From positions 1,364,001-1,428,000 of the forward strand of contig JADJVB010000010.1 of the NCBI GenBank assembly GCA_016710745.1: 64,000 nt of DNA, written 5' to 3'. The notes beneath the pieces were generated by a model, which saw only the letters and a program-made list of their open reading frames with translations, searched no databases and was not told where the DNA came from. The first letter of the stretch is position 1; the number at the start of each line of letters is the position of its first letter. Origin of the DNA: Chitinophagaceae bacterium. Its GTDB lineage: Bacteria > Bacteroidota > Bacteroidia > Chitinophagales > Chitinophagaceae. Below are positions 52,431-61,404 of this stretch, one piece after another. The position numbers and the translations under genes were made by a program.

Positions 52431-52991
52431 ATGAAATATCAAAGTACAAAAACCACAAGGCAGCTAAAGGAACTTGAGATCGAACGTAAAAAACAACAGG
52501 AGCAAGAGCTGTTGTTCGGGCCAGAAATTGAATTGTTAAAATATCAGTCTGATACATTCCTTGAAAGGCTGTGGCTTGAAATTGAACTTCGTGATGGGAA
52601 ATCGAAAATATCTGACGTTGTGATGACTGATCCACGGCCATATGAAGCAATATTTCATAGATCGTGGTTTTATAGATTAGCCGATATGCTAGGGGTAAGC
52701 CGTAGCGTTATGGTCCCTTATGTAAAGCCTAAATTTGTAAGAGAATTTTTTATAAAATTTGTTTACGCCAGGTTAAGCTACAAAGTGTTTCGGGAGCTAA
52801 AGGCAGCAAGAAGACTTGCCAAGGCTCACGATGCAAAACTTTTTCAGTTTCTGAAAGATGAGTATTATAAACTCATTGAAACAATTGCTTTGCAGATATA
52901 TGATGAAATGGAAGGCAAAAATTATAAAGACTTTGTTCAGTCTTATTCTACCAAAAATAAATTACCAATTCAGCAAACGCTTTCTTTTTAG
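52431..52991 (+). CDS. P63C-like domain protein, partner of the ImmA gene
   Basis: 186 residues. The N-terminus is charged (QLKELEIERKKQQEQELLFGPEIELLK). YEAIFHRSWFYRLADMLGV and YVKPKFVREFFIKFVYARLSYKVFRELKAARR resemble the P63C domain of phage and defence proteins (F-x-x-x-FYR, then a conserved Y-x-R-L). The match is by eye only. It lies in an operon with the HTH-ImmA gene and may be its target or effector. Confidence 0.55.
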   Translation: MKYQSTKTTRQLKELEIERKKQQEQELLFGPEIELLKYQSDTFLERLWLEIELRDGKSKISDVVMTDPRPYEAIFHRSWFYRLADMLGVSRSVMVPYVKPKFVREFFIKFVYARLSYKVFRELKAARRLAKAHDAKLFQFLKDEYYKLIETIALQIYDEMEGKNYKDFVQSYSTKNKLPIQQTLSF

Positions 52992-53059
52992 TTGCCGGTG
53001 ATGAACGGGCAAGAGAATACCACAACTTGCCTAAAGCCCGATCCGTAATCTTGCTCTAT

Positions 53060-53983
53060 ATGAAGTATCACAACGATGATAAATTTTTCTGCTGGGGTCT
53101 TAAAAATGGCGAAATCGTACATGTGGATAATGTAGAAAATGGACTCGCTTGTAAATGTGTATGTCCAGATTGTGAAACACCGTTAATTGCATTTAACCGA
53201 AAAGAAAATAAGCGCAAAAGCCATTTTCAACATCAAAATGAAGGGAATTGTACAAACGCTTACGAAACTGCTTTACACTATCTTGCTAAACAAATAATAC
53301 TTAAGTCAAAAAGGCTAACAGTACCCGTTCTTATTTACAGGCAAGCATCTCATGCTTTCTTTTATGATAATTTTATAAAGAATTTTAAAAAAGTAATACC
53401 AGAGACGCTGACTTTTGATCGGGTTGAGATTGAGAAAAATGAGGGAGAAATCAGACCTGATCTTAAATGCTTTGTCGGAGACTATTTTATACAAATTGAA
53501 ATTGCAGTAACTCACTTTGTGGATGGTTTTAAAAAAGAGAAAATAATAAACCAAGGTATTCCGTTACTGGAAATTGATTTGTCAAAATTTGCAAGGGATA
53601 TCCACATTTCCAAACTTGAAGAAATATTGCAAGGCAAAATTGATTGTATGAAGTGGATTCACAATCCAATAAATGAGCGAAGCCTGGAAATAATTGAGGT
53701 AAAATATCCTCAAATTCAAAAATTTGTACAAACCAATTTAACACCACACAAATATTATTCTTCTGATACAAAAATTAGGGACTGTCCAATTGTAAATACA
53801 TCCTATACCAACGTTTTTGTTGAGCGGGACTGTAAGTTATGTCGCTATTTTGTAAAAGAATATCCCGATCAACGTTCCTATGAAGGCCCGGAGCCTATTA
53901 TAAAGGCAGTTATTTGTATAGGACATAGAAATATAGCTTTTGATAATCTACTTAAGATGTCCGGTATCGGAATTGAGAAATAA
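53060..53983 (+). CDS. CoiA-like zinc-finger/nuclease protein
   Basis: About 307 residues. An N-terminal zinc-binding part (CKCVCPDCETPLIAFNRKENKRKSHFQHQNEGNC) is followed by TNAYETALHYLAKQIIL, standard for CoiA-like proteins, and a PD-(D/E)xK-type core IRPDLKCFVGDYFIQIEIAVTHFVD. A second Cys cluster near the end (CKLCRYFV, later C) may bind zinc. CoiA acts in DNA processing during competence; homologues on mobile elements are often linked to defence. I chose the ATG at 53060. Confidence 0.75.
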   Translation: MKYHNDDKFFCWGLKNGEIVHVDNVENGLACKCVCPDCETPLIAFNRKENKRKSHFQHQNEGNCTNAYETALHYLAKQIILKSKRLTVPVLIYRQASHAFFYDNFIKNFKKVIPETLTFDRVEIEKNEGEIRPDLKCFVGDYFIQIEIAVTHFVDGFKKEKIINQGIPLLEIDLSKFARDIHISKLEEILQGKIDCMKWIHNPINERSLEIIEVKYPQIQKFVQTNLTPHKYYSSDTKIRDCPIVNTSYTNVFVERDCKLCRYFVKEYPDQRSYEGPEPIIKAVICIGHRNIAFDNLLKMSGIGIEK

Positions 53984-54089
53984 CTTCTGTATTGATAAAT
54001 CTTTTGTAAAAAATATTTATACGTACTTTGTCAAGTATTCTGCACCAAATACATGACGAATCAATTTGCTTTAACGGTTCTGTAATTAT

Positions 54090-54659
54090 ATGAGACTCTA
54101 CATAAAAAACATGGTTTGCAACCGCTGCATAATGGTGGTAAAGCAAGAACTGGAAAAACAAAAGCTATTGCCGGCAATGGTTAGCATGGGAGAAGTCGAG
54201 CTCTCGAAATCTGCAACCGTTAAACAATTGAAAGTCCTGGATGAACGACTAAAAGAATTGGGTTTTGAATTATTAGACGATCAGAAGCAGAAGCACATAG
54301 AAAAAATAAAATCCTTGCTGATCAAACAAATTCAGTCCGGCGAACTAGAAGAACATTTTAGCATCACTACTTATTTAACTAAAGCTTTGAATAAAGACTA
54401 TAGTTATATTTCCCGTTTGTTTTCCGAAGTAGAAGGCATTACCATCGAGCAATTTTTTATTCTGCAAAAGATTGAGAAAGTAAAAGAGTTAATCATCTAC
54501 AATGAAATGAACCTAAGTGAAATTTCATACAAATTAGGATATAGTAGCGTAGCACACCTTTCCGCACAGTTTAAGAAAGTAACCGGGCTTACGCCAAGTC
54601 ATTTTAAAAAACTGGGAGGTATTCACCGCCATTCATTAGATAGTGTTCACCACAAATAG
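54090..54659 (+). CDS. AraC-family regulator with an HMA-like metal-binding N-terminus
   Basis: 189 residues. The first ~70 look like an HMA (ferredoxin-like) fold with the motif MVCNRC at residues 8-13 in place of MxCxxC. The C-terminal ~100 form an AraC HTH pair (HFSITTYLTKALNKDYSYISRLFSEVEGITIEQFFILQKI and NLSEISYKLGYSSVAHLSAQFKKVTGLTPSHFKK). It probably senses copper or a similar metal and controls the following genes. It is the first gene of the metal module. Confidence 0.78.
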   Translation: MRLYIKNMVCNRCIMVVKQELEKQKLLPAMVSMGEVELSKSATVKQLKVLDERLKELGFELLDDQKQKHIEKIKSLLIKQIQSGELEEHFSITTYLTKALNKDYSYISRLFSEVEGITIEQFFILQKIEKVKELIIYNEMNLSEISYKLGYSSVAHLSAQFKKVTGLTPSHFKKLGGIHRHSLDSVHHK

Positions 54660-54732
54660 GTATAACTCTTTTCCATCATTCTGTAACATCTTACAATCTT
54701 GATGTAGGAACTTTGTGTCTTAAATATTTACT

Positions 54733-55470
54733 ATGACACATACCTATAACATAAGCGGAATGACCTGCAGCGGATGCCAGGCCAAAGTGCAGGCGCTTTT
54801 ATCAAAAGTAGCAGGCATCAAAAACATAAGCATCAATTTACAAAAAGGCGAGGCTTCCATTGATATGGATAAGCACATCGCAACTGAAGATCTGAAAGCG
54901 GCATTAAAAGATTATCCAAAATATCAATTATCAGAGGCCGGTTACCAGCATACTGTTGTTTCTGCAATCGCAGATGAAGAAGACAAATCATGGATTGCAA
55001 CCTATAAGCCCGTGCTGCTGATCTTTGCTTACGTTACCGGCATTTCGCTGTCAGTAGAAATGGGGTATGGCGGGTTTGTTCTGATGCGGTGGATGAATCA
55101 TTTCATGGCAGGCTTCTTTTTGGTCTTCTCCTTTTTTAAATTGCTAAACCTTAAGGGCTTTGCAGAAAGCTATGCCATGTACGACATTGTGGCAAAAAAA
55201 TGGAATGGCTGGGGCTATGTATATGCTTTTGTTGAACTGGCTTTGGGCATCGCCTTTCTTACGGGCTACAACCCCATCCTTACCAATAGCATTACTTTGC
55301 TGGTTATGGCAGTAAGCCTGGTTGGCGTAGTGCAATCTGTTTTAAACAAACGCAAAATAAAATGCGCCTGTTTAGGTGATGTGTTTAACTTACCTATGAG
55401 TACCATTACCATTATTGAAGATGCGCTGATGATTGCAATGAGCGGCATAATGCTGTTAACAATGGTATAA
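54733..55470 (+). CDS. HMA domain fused to a MauE/DoxX-like membrane domain
   Basis: 245 residues. An N-terminal HMA domain with GMTCSGCQAKV (metal-binding Cys pair, residues ~9-15) precedes about four membrane spans (VLLIFAYVTGISLSV, NHFMAGFFLVFSFFKLLNL, VYAFVELALGIAFLTGY, SITLLVMAVSLVGVV). A conserved CACLGD follows near the C-terminus, as in MauE-type proteins. It may pass metal or electrons at the membrane; mechanism unknown. It has no frameshift, unlike most genes downstream. Confidence 0.75.
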   Translation: MTHTYNISGMTCSGCQAKVQALLSKVAGIKNISINLQKGEASIDMDKHIATEDLKAALKDYPKYQLSEAGYQHTVVSAIADEEDKSWIATYKPVLLIFAYVTGISLSVEMGYGGFVLMRWMNHFMAGFFLVFSFFKLLNLKGFAESYAMYDIVAKKWNGWGYVYAFVELALGIAFLTGYNPILTNSITLLVMAVSLVGVVQSVLNKRKIKCACLGDVFNLPMSTITIIEDALMIAMSGIMLLTMV

Positions 55471-55686
55471 TCAAAGCAATAAAATCATTAGGCCAAGTCT
55501 GCAGGAAAATCTTCAAAGCTATGTTTGTGAGATGGAAAGCTTGTTGTAAATAGCCGGTAACAAGCAAAACTCATCCAAAAGCCTGATACATATCATAATT
55601 CCCATAGTGTAAATGTTGTCTCTTTGTATTCTGGGCAATTCCCAAAAAGAATAGAGCGTACAGAGTAAAAACAATTTCTGGTTTAA

Positions 55687-56072
55687 ATGAAAAAGTTCTT
55701 GTTAACCATATTAGCTTTTGTGTATATCGCCAGTTGTACTGGTGCATCATTTCACATGCACTACTGCATGGGTAAGCTGGCTGATTCAGGTTTTACGGAT
55801 AATATCGCTAAAACATGCAGCAACTGTGGTATGGAAGAAACTGATAATGGATGCTGTAGACATGAACAGAAGTTTGTGAAAAAATGATACCGACCAAAAA
55901 ACTACTGAGCCGGGGTTACAATCTATACAGCTAACTTATAAAGTTCCACATCTTTTTTTAACGAAGTGCTTTCCAATAATTTTCCTGCCGTAACATCGGT
56001 AAGTCCCATTAATCACCCACCCCGGATAGCGGCATAGCTTTTTATATCCGCAATTGTGTTTTCCGTATTTAA
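55687..56072 (+). pseudogene. Broken HYC_CC_PP-family protein
   Basis: The start is MKKFLLTILAFVYIASCTGASFHMHYCMGKL, and CSNCGMEETDNGCCRHEQ is the family core. The frame stops at 55887 after six A residues. Skipping one A reads NDTDQKTTEPGLQSIQLTYKV. A later frame gives SPINHPPRI, and a third gives GIAFYIRNCVFRI, the family C-terminus, ending at 56072. At least three indels, in A6, T7 and C4 runs, are needed. The role of the family is not known; it sits beside copper genes in Bacteroidota. Confidence 0.75.
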
Positions 56073-56187
56073 AAATTACCCCGCTCAATTGGCCACATAA
56101 TTTTATTGTGGGCCCCTGGCATTTCCCTATGCCTGTGTTTGAATTTATTTACTGCACAATAAACAAAATAAACTGAAACCGTTTAAA

Positions 56188-56412
56188 ATGCTGTTGATGG
56201 CAGCTTTCACCATCTTGTCTGTTTCAGTTTTAGCACAGGACACAGCAAAGCATAAGATGAAATCTGCCAGCCAGAAAACAGAAAAAGCAACATACTGTTG
56301 CCCTATGCATCCTGATGTAACTGCTGATAAACCTGGCATGTGTCCGAAATGTGGTATGGATTTAACCAGGTCCAAAAAAGAGCAAATGAAAATGGAGGTG
56401 ATGATAACGTAA
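56188..56412 (+). CDS. Heavy-metal-binding CPMHP-repeat protein, N-terminal part (ends at an internal TAA)
   Basis: Signal peptide (LLMAAFTILSVSVLAQ) and one metal-binding unit (YCCPMHPDVTADKPGMCPKCGMDL). The stop at 56410-56412 stands exactly where a Tyr codon is expected (next residues TCRMHPDVTGDKPGKCPKC). The frame is the same after it. So a single TAT/TAC to TAA change, not a frameshift, separates it from the rest. Confidence 0.75.
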   Translation: MLLMAAFTILSVSVLAQDTAKHKMKSASQKTEKATYCCPMHPDVTADKPGMCPKCGMDLTRSKKEQMKMEVMIT

Positions 56413-56421
56413 ACCTGCCGA

Positions 56422-56844
56422 ATGCATCCGGATGTTACGGGTGATAAACCTGGTAAATGCCCTAAATGTGCTACAATTATGAACCGTTCTCCAAAAGAAA
56501 AAATGAAGATGGATGTTATGAAAATATATACTTGTCCGATGCACCCGGATGAAACAAGTGATAAACCGGGTAAATGCCCTACCTGTGGTATGGATTTAAA
56601 AAAGCAGGAAAAAGTTATGCAAACCTATTCCTGCCCCATGCACCCGGATATGAAAAGCGATAGCCCCGGCACCTGTTCAAAATGTGGAATGCAATTGCAG
56701 TTGCAGTCAAACCTTTCACCCAAAGAAAAAATGAAGATGGAAGTAATGAAGACTTATAGCTGCCCTATGCACCCACAGGTAACCAGCAATAAACCGGGCA
56801 AATGCTCTGAATGTGGAATGGATTTGAAAGAAAAGAAAAATTAG
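56422..56844 (+). CDS. Heavy-metal-binding CPMHP-repeat protein, C-terminal part
   Basis: Continues the preceding frame. It holds four further units with CPMHPD or CRMHPD, PGKCPxCGMDL spacing and linkers SPKEKMKMDVMKIYT (about 56428-56470, 56530-56590, 56630-56690, 56755-56820). Each unit has the Cys/Met/His set thought to bind Cu or Zn. With the first unit, the ancestral protein held five repeats. The same domain stands at the N-terminus of the CusB-like adaptor at 61346. Confidence 0.8.
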   Translation: MHPDVTGDKPGKCPKCATIMNRSPKEKMKMDVMKIYTCPMHPDETSDKPGKCPTCGMDLKKQEKVMQTYSCPMHPDMKSDSPGTCSKCGMQLQLQSNLSPKEKMKMEVMKTYSCPMHPQVTSNKPGKCSECGMDLKEKKN

Positions 56845-56889
56845 AAACCAGATCAATATCAATAATTGTATGACACTTAAAAACAGGTT

Positions 56890-58179
56890 ATGGTTCGCAA
56901 ATTAATTGAACTGGCTTTACGAAACAGGTTTGTGGTACTGCTTATAGCGGGCGGGTTGTTTGCGTATGGTTTTTACTCCATCAAAAAAAATCCCATTGAT
57001 GCCATTCCGGATTTGAGTGAGAACCAGGTAATTGTTTTTACAGAATGGATGGGCCGCAGCCCACAGGTAATAGAAGACCAGGTTACCTATCCGTTGGTGA
57101 GTAATCTGCAGGGCATTCCTAAAATAAAAAACATACGGGGTTCATCTATGTTCGGGATGAGTTTTGTGTATGTGATTTTTGAAGACAATGTAGATATCTA
57201 TTGGGCAAGAACAAGAGTATTGGAAAGATTAAACTATGCTCAGCGTTTATTGCCCCAGGGTATAACACCAACACTGGGACCCGATGGAACCGGGGTAGGC
57301 CATATTTTCTGGTATCATTTAAATGCTCCAAAAATGGACCTCGGAGAGCAAAGGGCTTTACAGGATTGGTATATAAAATTTGCCCTGCAAACCGTGCCTG
57401 GTGTGGCAGAAGTGGCATCCTTTGGTGGTTTTGAAAAGCAGTACCAGTTAATAGTTGACCCGGTGAAACTGCAGTATTATAACATTTCACTGATGGATGT
57501 AATGAATAAAGTAAAAGCCAATAATAATGATGTAGGCGGCAGAAAATTTGAAATGGCCGATATGGCTTATATCATCCGTGGCCTGGGCTATATCAAAAGC
57601 AAAGAAGATGTAGAGAATATTGCATTAAACAATTACAATGGCATCCCGGTAAGGGTAAAAGATATTGGCACCGTACAAATGGGAGGCGACTTACGCCTGG
57701 GCATTTTTGATATGGATGGAAAAGGCGAAGTGGTTGGCGGCATTGTGGTAATGCGCTATGGCGAAAATGCGAATAAAGTAATTGAAGCTGTAAAAGAGAA
57801 AATAAAAGAAGTGGAAAAAGGTTTGCCCGAAGGGGTAACTTTTAAAACTTCTTACGACAGAAGCGTATTAATACAGGAAGCCATTGAATCGGTAAAAGGT
57901 ACTTTAACGGAAGAAATGATTGTAGTTTCTATTGTGGTATTAATATTTCTTTTTCACTGGCGCAGTGCGGTTATCATTTTAATTCAATTGCCCATTTCAG
58001 TTGCGGCTGGCTTTATCTTTCTGCAAATGTTCGGTATATCATCCAATATCATGTCATTAACCGGTATTGCATTGGCTATTGGTGTGGTAGTGGATGATGG
58101 TATAGTGATGGTGGAAAATGCATACAGGCATATCAGCGAAGCTCAAACAGCAAAATTAAAGTCAACAGAAAAAATCTGA
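56890..58179 (+). CDS. cusA: CusA-like RND heavy-metal pump, N-terminal half
   Basis: 429 residues of an HME-RND pump (MVRKLIELALRNRFVVLLIAGGLFAYGFYSIKKNPIDAIPDLSENQVIVFTEWMGRSPQVIEDQVTYPL, then GRKFEMADMAYIIRGLGYI). The TM4 segment GIALAIGVVVDDGIVMVENAYRHI carries the proton-relay Asp pair. The frame stops after AEKI-type residues at 58179, just after six A residues; one extra A would join it to the next reading frame. Confidence 0.85.
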   Translation: MVRKLIELALRNRFVVLLIAGGLFAYGFYSIKKNPIDAIPDLSENQVIVFTEWMGRSPQVIEDQVTYPLVSNLQGIPKIKNIRGSSMFGMSFVYVIFEDNVDIYWARTRVLERLNYAQRLLPQGITPTLGPDGTGVGHIFWYHLNAPKMDLGEQRALQDWYIKFALQTVPGVAEVASFGGFEKQYQLIVDPVKLQYYNISLMDVMNKVKANNNDVGGRKFEMADMAYIIRGLGYIKSKEDVENIALNNYNGIPVRVKDIGTVQMGGDLRLGIFDMDGKGEVVGGIVVMRYGENANKVIEAVKEKIKEVEKGLPEGVTFKTSYDRSVLIQEAIESVKGTLTEEMIVVSIVVLIFLFHWRSAVIILIQLPISVAAGFIFLQMFGISSNIMSLTGIALAIGVVVDDGIVMVENAYRHISEAQTAKLKSTEKI

Positions 58180-58181
58180 TC

Positions 58182-60107
58182 ATGGCAAAATGGTTTAAAC
58201 AAAATAAAGACCCGTTGACATCTGAAGAAAAGATGAAGATCATCGAAAGCTCGTCCAAACAGGTGGGCCCCGGTGTATTCTATTCAACCATCATTGTGGT
58301 TACTTCTTTTCTTACGGAATTTCTGTTAACAGGAATGGTAGGAATACTCTTCAGCCCGCTGGCATGGACAAAAACCTTTATCCTGCTCATTGATGCGTTC
58401 CTGGCAATCACACTTACACCGGTATTAATCTCCTTTCTGCTAAAAGGAAGATTAAAGCCGGAAAGCGCTAATCCTGTTACAAAAACATTGGAGAGGATTT
58501 ATACACCCGTTTTAAAATTGTGTTTGCGCTGGAGAAAAACAACGATCCTCATCAATCTTGCTGCCCTGGCTGTTGGTATTGTAATGATGACAAGACTGGG
58601 TTCAGAATTTATGCCGCCGCTGGACGAAGGATCTTTGTTGTTTATGCCTGTTACATTACCCGATGTTTCCAACTCAGAGGCAAAGCGTTTATTGCAGGTG
58701 CAGGATAAAATTATCAGCACAGTTCCCGAAGTATCGCATGTATTAGGCAAAGCCGGCCGGGCCAATACGGCAACAGATAATTCGCCCATCAGCATGATTG
58801 AAACCATTATTCTGCTGAAACCCAAAAATGAATGGCGTAAAGGCATGACCAAAGATGGCATCATCAATGAACTGAACTCAAAATTACAGATACCCGGTAT
58901 TACAAACGGATGGACGCAGCCCATCATAAACCGCATCAACATGCTTTCAACCGGTATACGTACCGATGTAGGATTAAAAGTGTACGGACAAAATCTGGAC
59001 AGTATTTATGCATTTGCCCAAATTCTAAAAAAACAACTGGAAGGAATTGATGGTGTAAAAGATTTGTATGTAGAACCAATTACCGGCGGCAAGTACATTG
59101 ATATTACCATCAAAAGGGAAGAAACGGGCCGGTATGGTTTAACGGTGGATGATGTGAATACCGTTATTGAAAGTGCATTGGGCGGTATGAAACTCACCAC
59201 CACTATTGAAGGGCGTCAGCGGTTTTCTATAAATGCCAGGTATGGACAGGATTTCCGGAATAACCTCTCAGCATTAAAACGGCTACAGGTGCAAACAATG
59301 AATTTTGGTCCCGTACCACTGGAAGCTGTGGCCGATATAACACTGAGCGATGGCCCGCCCATGATAAATTCAGAAAATGCCATGCTGCGGGGAACGGTAT
59401 TATTTAATGTACGGGAACGGGATTTGGGCAGCACGGTAAAAGAAGCACAGCAAAAGCTGAACCAGATGGTAACCAAATTACCCAAAGGTTATTTCCTGGA
59501 GTGGAGTGGCCAGTGGGAAAACCAGATACGGGCAAACCGAACCTTAAAGATGATACTGCCCGTTGTGCTCGTCATCATTTTTATGGTGCTGTATTTCACC
59601 TATCATTCATTTAAGGAATCTTTTATAACCATGATTACGGTGCCGTTTGCATTGATTGGCGGTGTGTTTATGGTGTATTTCTACGGTGTTAATTTATCTG
59701 TGGCAGTTGCAGTTGGTTTCATTGCCTTATTTGGTATGGCCATTGAAACAGCTATGCTCATGACTATTTATTTGAACGAAGCCATGCAGAACATGGTAGC
59801 CAAACACGGCAATTCTAAAGCAACACTGACCAATGCAATCATCAGGGAGTTTGTGATTGAAGGAGCAGCAAAAAGATTGCGGCCCAAATTAATGACGGTG
59901 TCAGTTGGCTTGTTTGGTTTGATTCCCATTTTATGGGCAAGTGGTGTTGGCAGCGATATCATGCGGCCAATCACTATACCGTTGATAGGCGGCACCATCA
60001 CGTCAACCATTTATGTACTGTTGATCACGCCGGTGATATTTGAAATGATAAAAGAAAGAGAATTAAAACGCAATAATAAAATTGAATTAATCGATGCAAA
60101 AGAATAA
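58182..60107 (+). CDS. cusA: CusA-like RND heavy-metal pump, C-terminal half
   Basis: 641 residues continuing the same pump in another frame (PLTSEEKMKIIESSSKQVGPGVFYSTIIVVTSFLTEFLLTG, LGSEFMPPLDEGSLLFMPVTLPDVS, WTQPIINRINMLSTGIRTDVGLKVYG). The second set of membrane spans ends with PLIGGTITSTIYVLLITPVIFE. The ATG at 58182 is only the open limit, because family proteins continue without a break. Its stop overlaps the TolC-like start. Confidence 0.85.
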   Translation: MAKWFKQNKDPLTSEEKMKIIESSSKQVGPGVFYSTIIVVTSFLTEFLLTGMVGILFSPLAWTKTFILLIDAFLAITLTPVLISFLLKGRLKPESANPVTKTLERIYTPVLKLCLRWRKTTILINLAALAVGIVMMTRLGSEFMPPLDEGSLLFMPVTLPDVSNSEAKRLLQVQDKIISTVPEVSHVLGKAGRANTATDNSPISMIETIILLKPKNEWRKGMTKDGIINELNSKLQIPGITNGWTQPIINRINMLSTGIRTDVGLKVYGQNLDSIYAFAQILKKQLEGIDGVKDLYVEPITGGKYIDITIKREETGRYGLTVDDVNTVIESALGGMKLTTTIEGRQRFSINARYGQDFRNNLSALKRLQVQTMNFGPVPLEAVADITLSDGPPMINSENAMLRGTVLFNVRERDLGSTVKEAQQKLNQMVTKLPKGYFLEWSGQWENQIRANRTLKMILPVVLVIIFMVLYFTYHSFKESFITMITVPFALIGGVFMVYFYGVNLSVAVAVGFIALFGMAIETAMLMTIYLNEAMQNMVAKHGNSKATLTNAIIREFVIEGAAKRLRPKLMTVSVGLFGLIPILWASGVGSDIMRPITIPLIGGTITSTIYVLLITPVIFEMIKERELKRNNKIELIDAKE

Positions 60108-61404
60108 ATTATTTCCGATAATGGTTTTGCTTGCTGTTGCTTTCAGCAGCAAAGCACAAACATTAAAGCTGAATGCTGTTATTGACAGCATTACCGCATC
60201 ACATCCTGTTGTGAAAATGTATAACAACGAGATCCGCTCGATGGATGAAGCAGCCAAAGGAGCTAAAAGCTGGATGCCACCGGAGATCAGTACCGGCCTG
60301 TGGATGGTGCCCTATAATACAAAACTGTGGAAGAAAGATGACAAGGGAGGAACCGGTATGGGTCAGTACATGATTGGCGGCCAGCAAATGATTCCCAACA
60401 GGAAAAAACAAAATGCTGATGCCGCTTATATGCAGGCTATGTCATCGGTAGAAAAAGAAAAAAAGAATGCCACACTGAATGAATTGGTAAACGATGCCAA
60501 ACAATTGTATTACGAGTGGATCATTTTACAGAAGAAACTGGCTATTCTTACCCAAAATGAAAAGCTGCTGGACTTTATGATCAGGAATACAGAAATACGC
60601 TATAAGAACGGATTGGATAAAATAGGTGCTTATTACAAAGCAAAAGCTGCTTTGGGAAATGTACAGAACATGCGGCTCATGTATGAAAATGATATCAGTG
60701 AAAAGCGCATCAGCATCAACGCATTAATGGGCCGCAATGCCATGATCGATTTTGATATAGATACTACTTACAGGCTGGATGATTATTCAACGATCGTATT
60801 CGACAGTACACTTTTTTACAAAAACCGGAGCGATTTAAAATCAATAGACAAAGACATTAACCTTGCTTGGTTAAAACAGGAAACAGAACGGCAAAGCCTT
60901 AAACCTCAATTCGGCATAAGATATGAACACATGTTTGGTTTTGGAGGTTTGCCTATGCAATATTCGTTAATGGGAATGATGAGGTTGCCATTGGCAAATT
61001 GGTCTTCTAAAATGAATAAAGCCAATGTGGAAAGCCTGAAATGGAAAGCCTATGCCCTGCAATCGCAAAAGGAAATGATGGCGAACGAATATAGCGGCAT
61101 GGCGTATAGTATGCGTAATGAGCTGGAGTTGAAAAAGAAACAATTAAAACTTTATGATGAAAACATTATTCCGGCATTAAAGAATAATTATAAAACAATG
61201 CAGCTGGGATATGAACAGAATACGGAAGAATTATTTATGCTGTATGATGCATGGGAAACTTTATACATGGCGCAAATGGAATATACCGAAATATTAAATC
61301 AGGCTTTAAGAACACAGGTGTCAATAGACCGGCTAATAGAAAAAAATGAACAGACTAATATTTATACCGATATTATTTATTGTTATGGCTGCAATCAGTT
61401 GTAA
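60094..61404 (+). CDS. TolC/CusC-like outer-membrane channel of the metal efflux system
   Basis: 436 residues with a signal peptide (MQKNKLFPIMVLLAVAFSSKA). The body is helical with the two TolC-type repeats (MYNNEIRSMDEAAKGAKSWMPPEISTGLWMVPYN, later TLYMAQMEYTEILNQALRTQVSIDRLIEKN) that build the periplasmic tunnel. The start overlaps the cusA stop by 14 bp. The end runs 59 bp into the next gene; with one A more or less in the A7 run before 61346 it would instead stop in a normal ATGA overlap. Confidence 0.8.
   Translation: MQKNKLFPIMVLLAVAFSSKAQTLKLNAVIDSITASHPVVKMYNNEIRSMDEAAKGAKSWMPPEISTGLWMVPYNTKLWKKDDKGGTGMGQYMIGGQQMIPNRKKQNADAAYMQAMSSVEKEKKNATLNELVNDAKQLYYEWIILQKKLAILTQNEKLLDFMIRNTEIRYKNGLDKIGAYYKAKAALGNVQNMRLMYENDISEKRISINALMGRNAMIDFDIDTTYRLDDYSTIVFDSTLFYKNRSDLKSIDKDINLAWLKQETERQSLKPQFGIRYEHMFGFGGLPMQYSLMGMMRLPLANWSSKMNKANVESLKWKAYALQSQKEMMANEYSGMAYSMRNELELKKKQLKLYDENIIPALKNNYKTMQLGYEQNTEELFMLYDAWETLYMAQMEYTEILNQALRTQVSIDRLIEKNEQTNIYTDIIYCYGCNQL

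Noticed and set aside
60040..60107. Separate small gene at the cusA/tolC overlap
   Set aside because: The overlap is only the end of the pump and the start of the channel gene.
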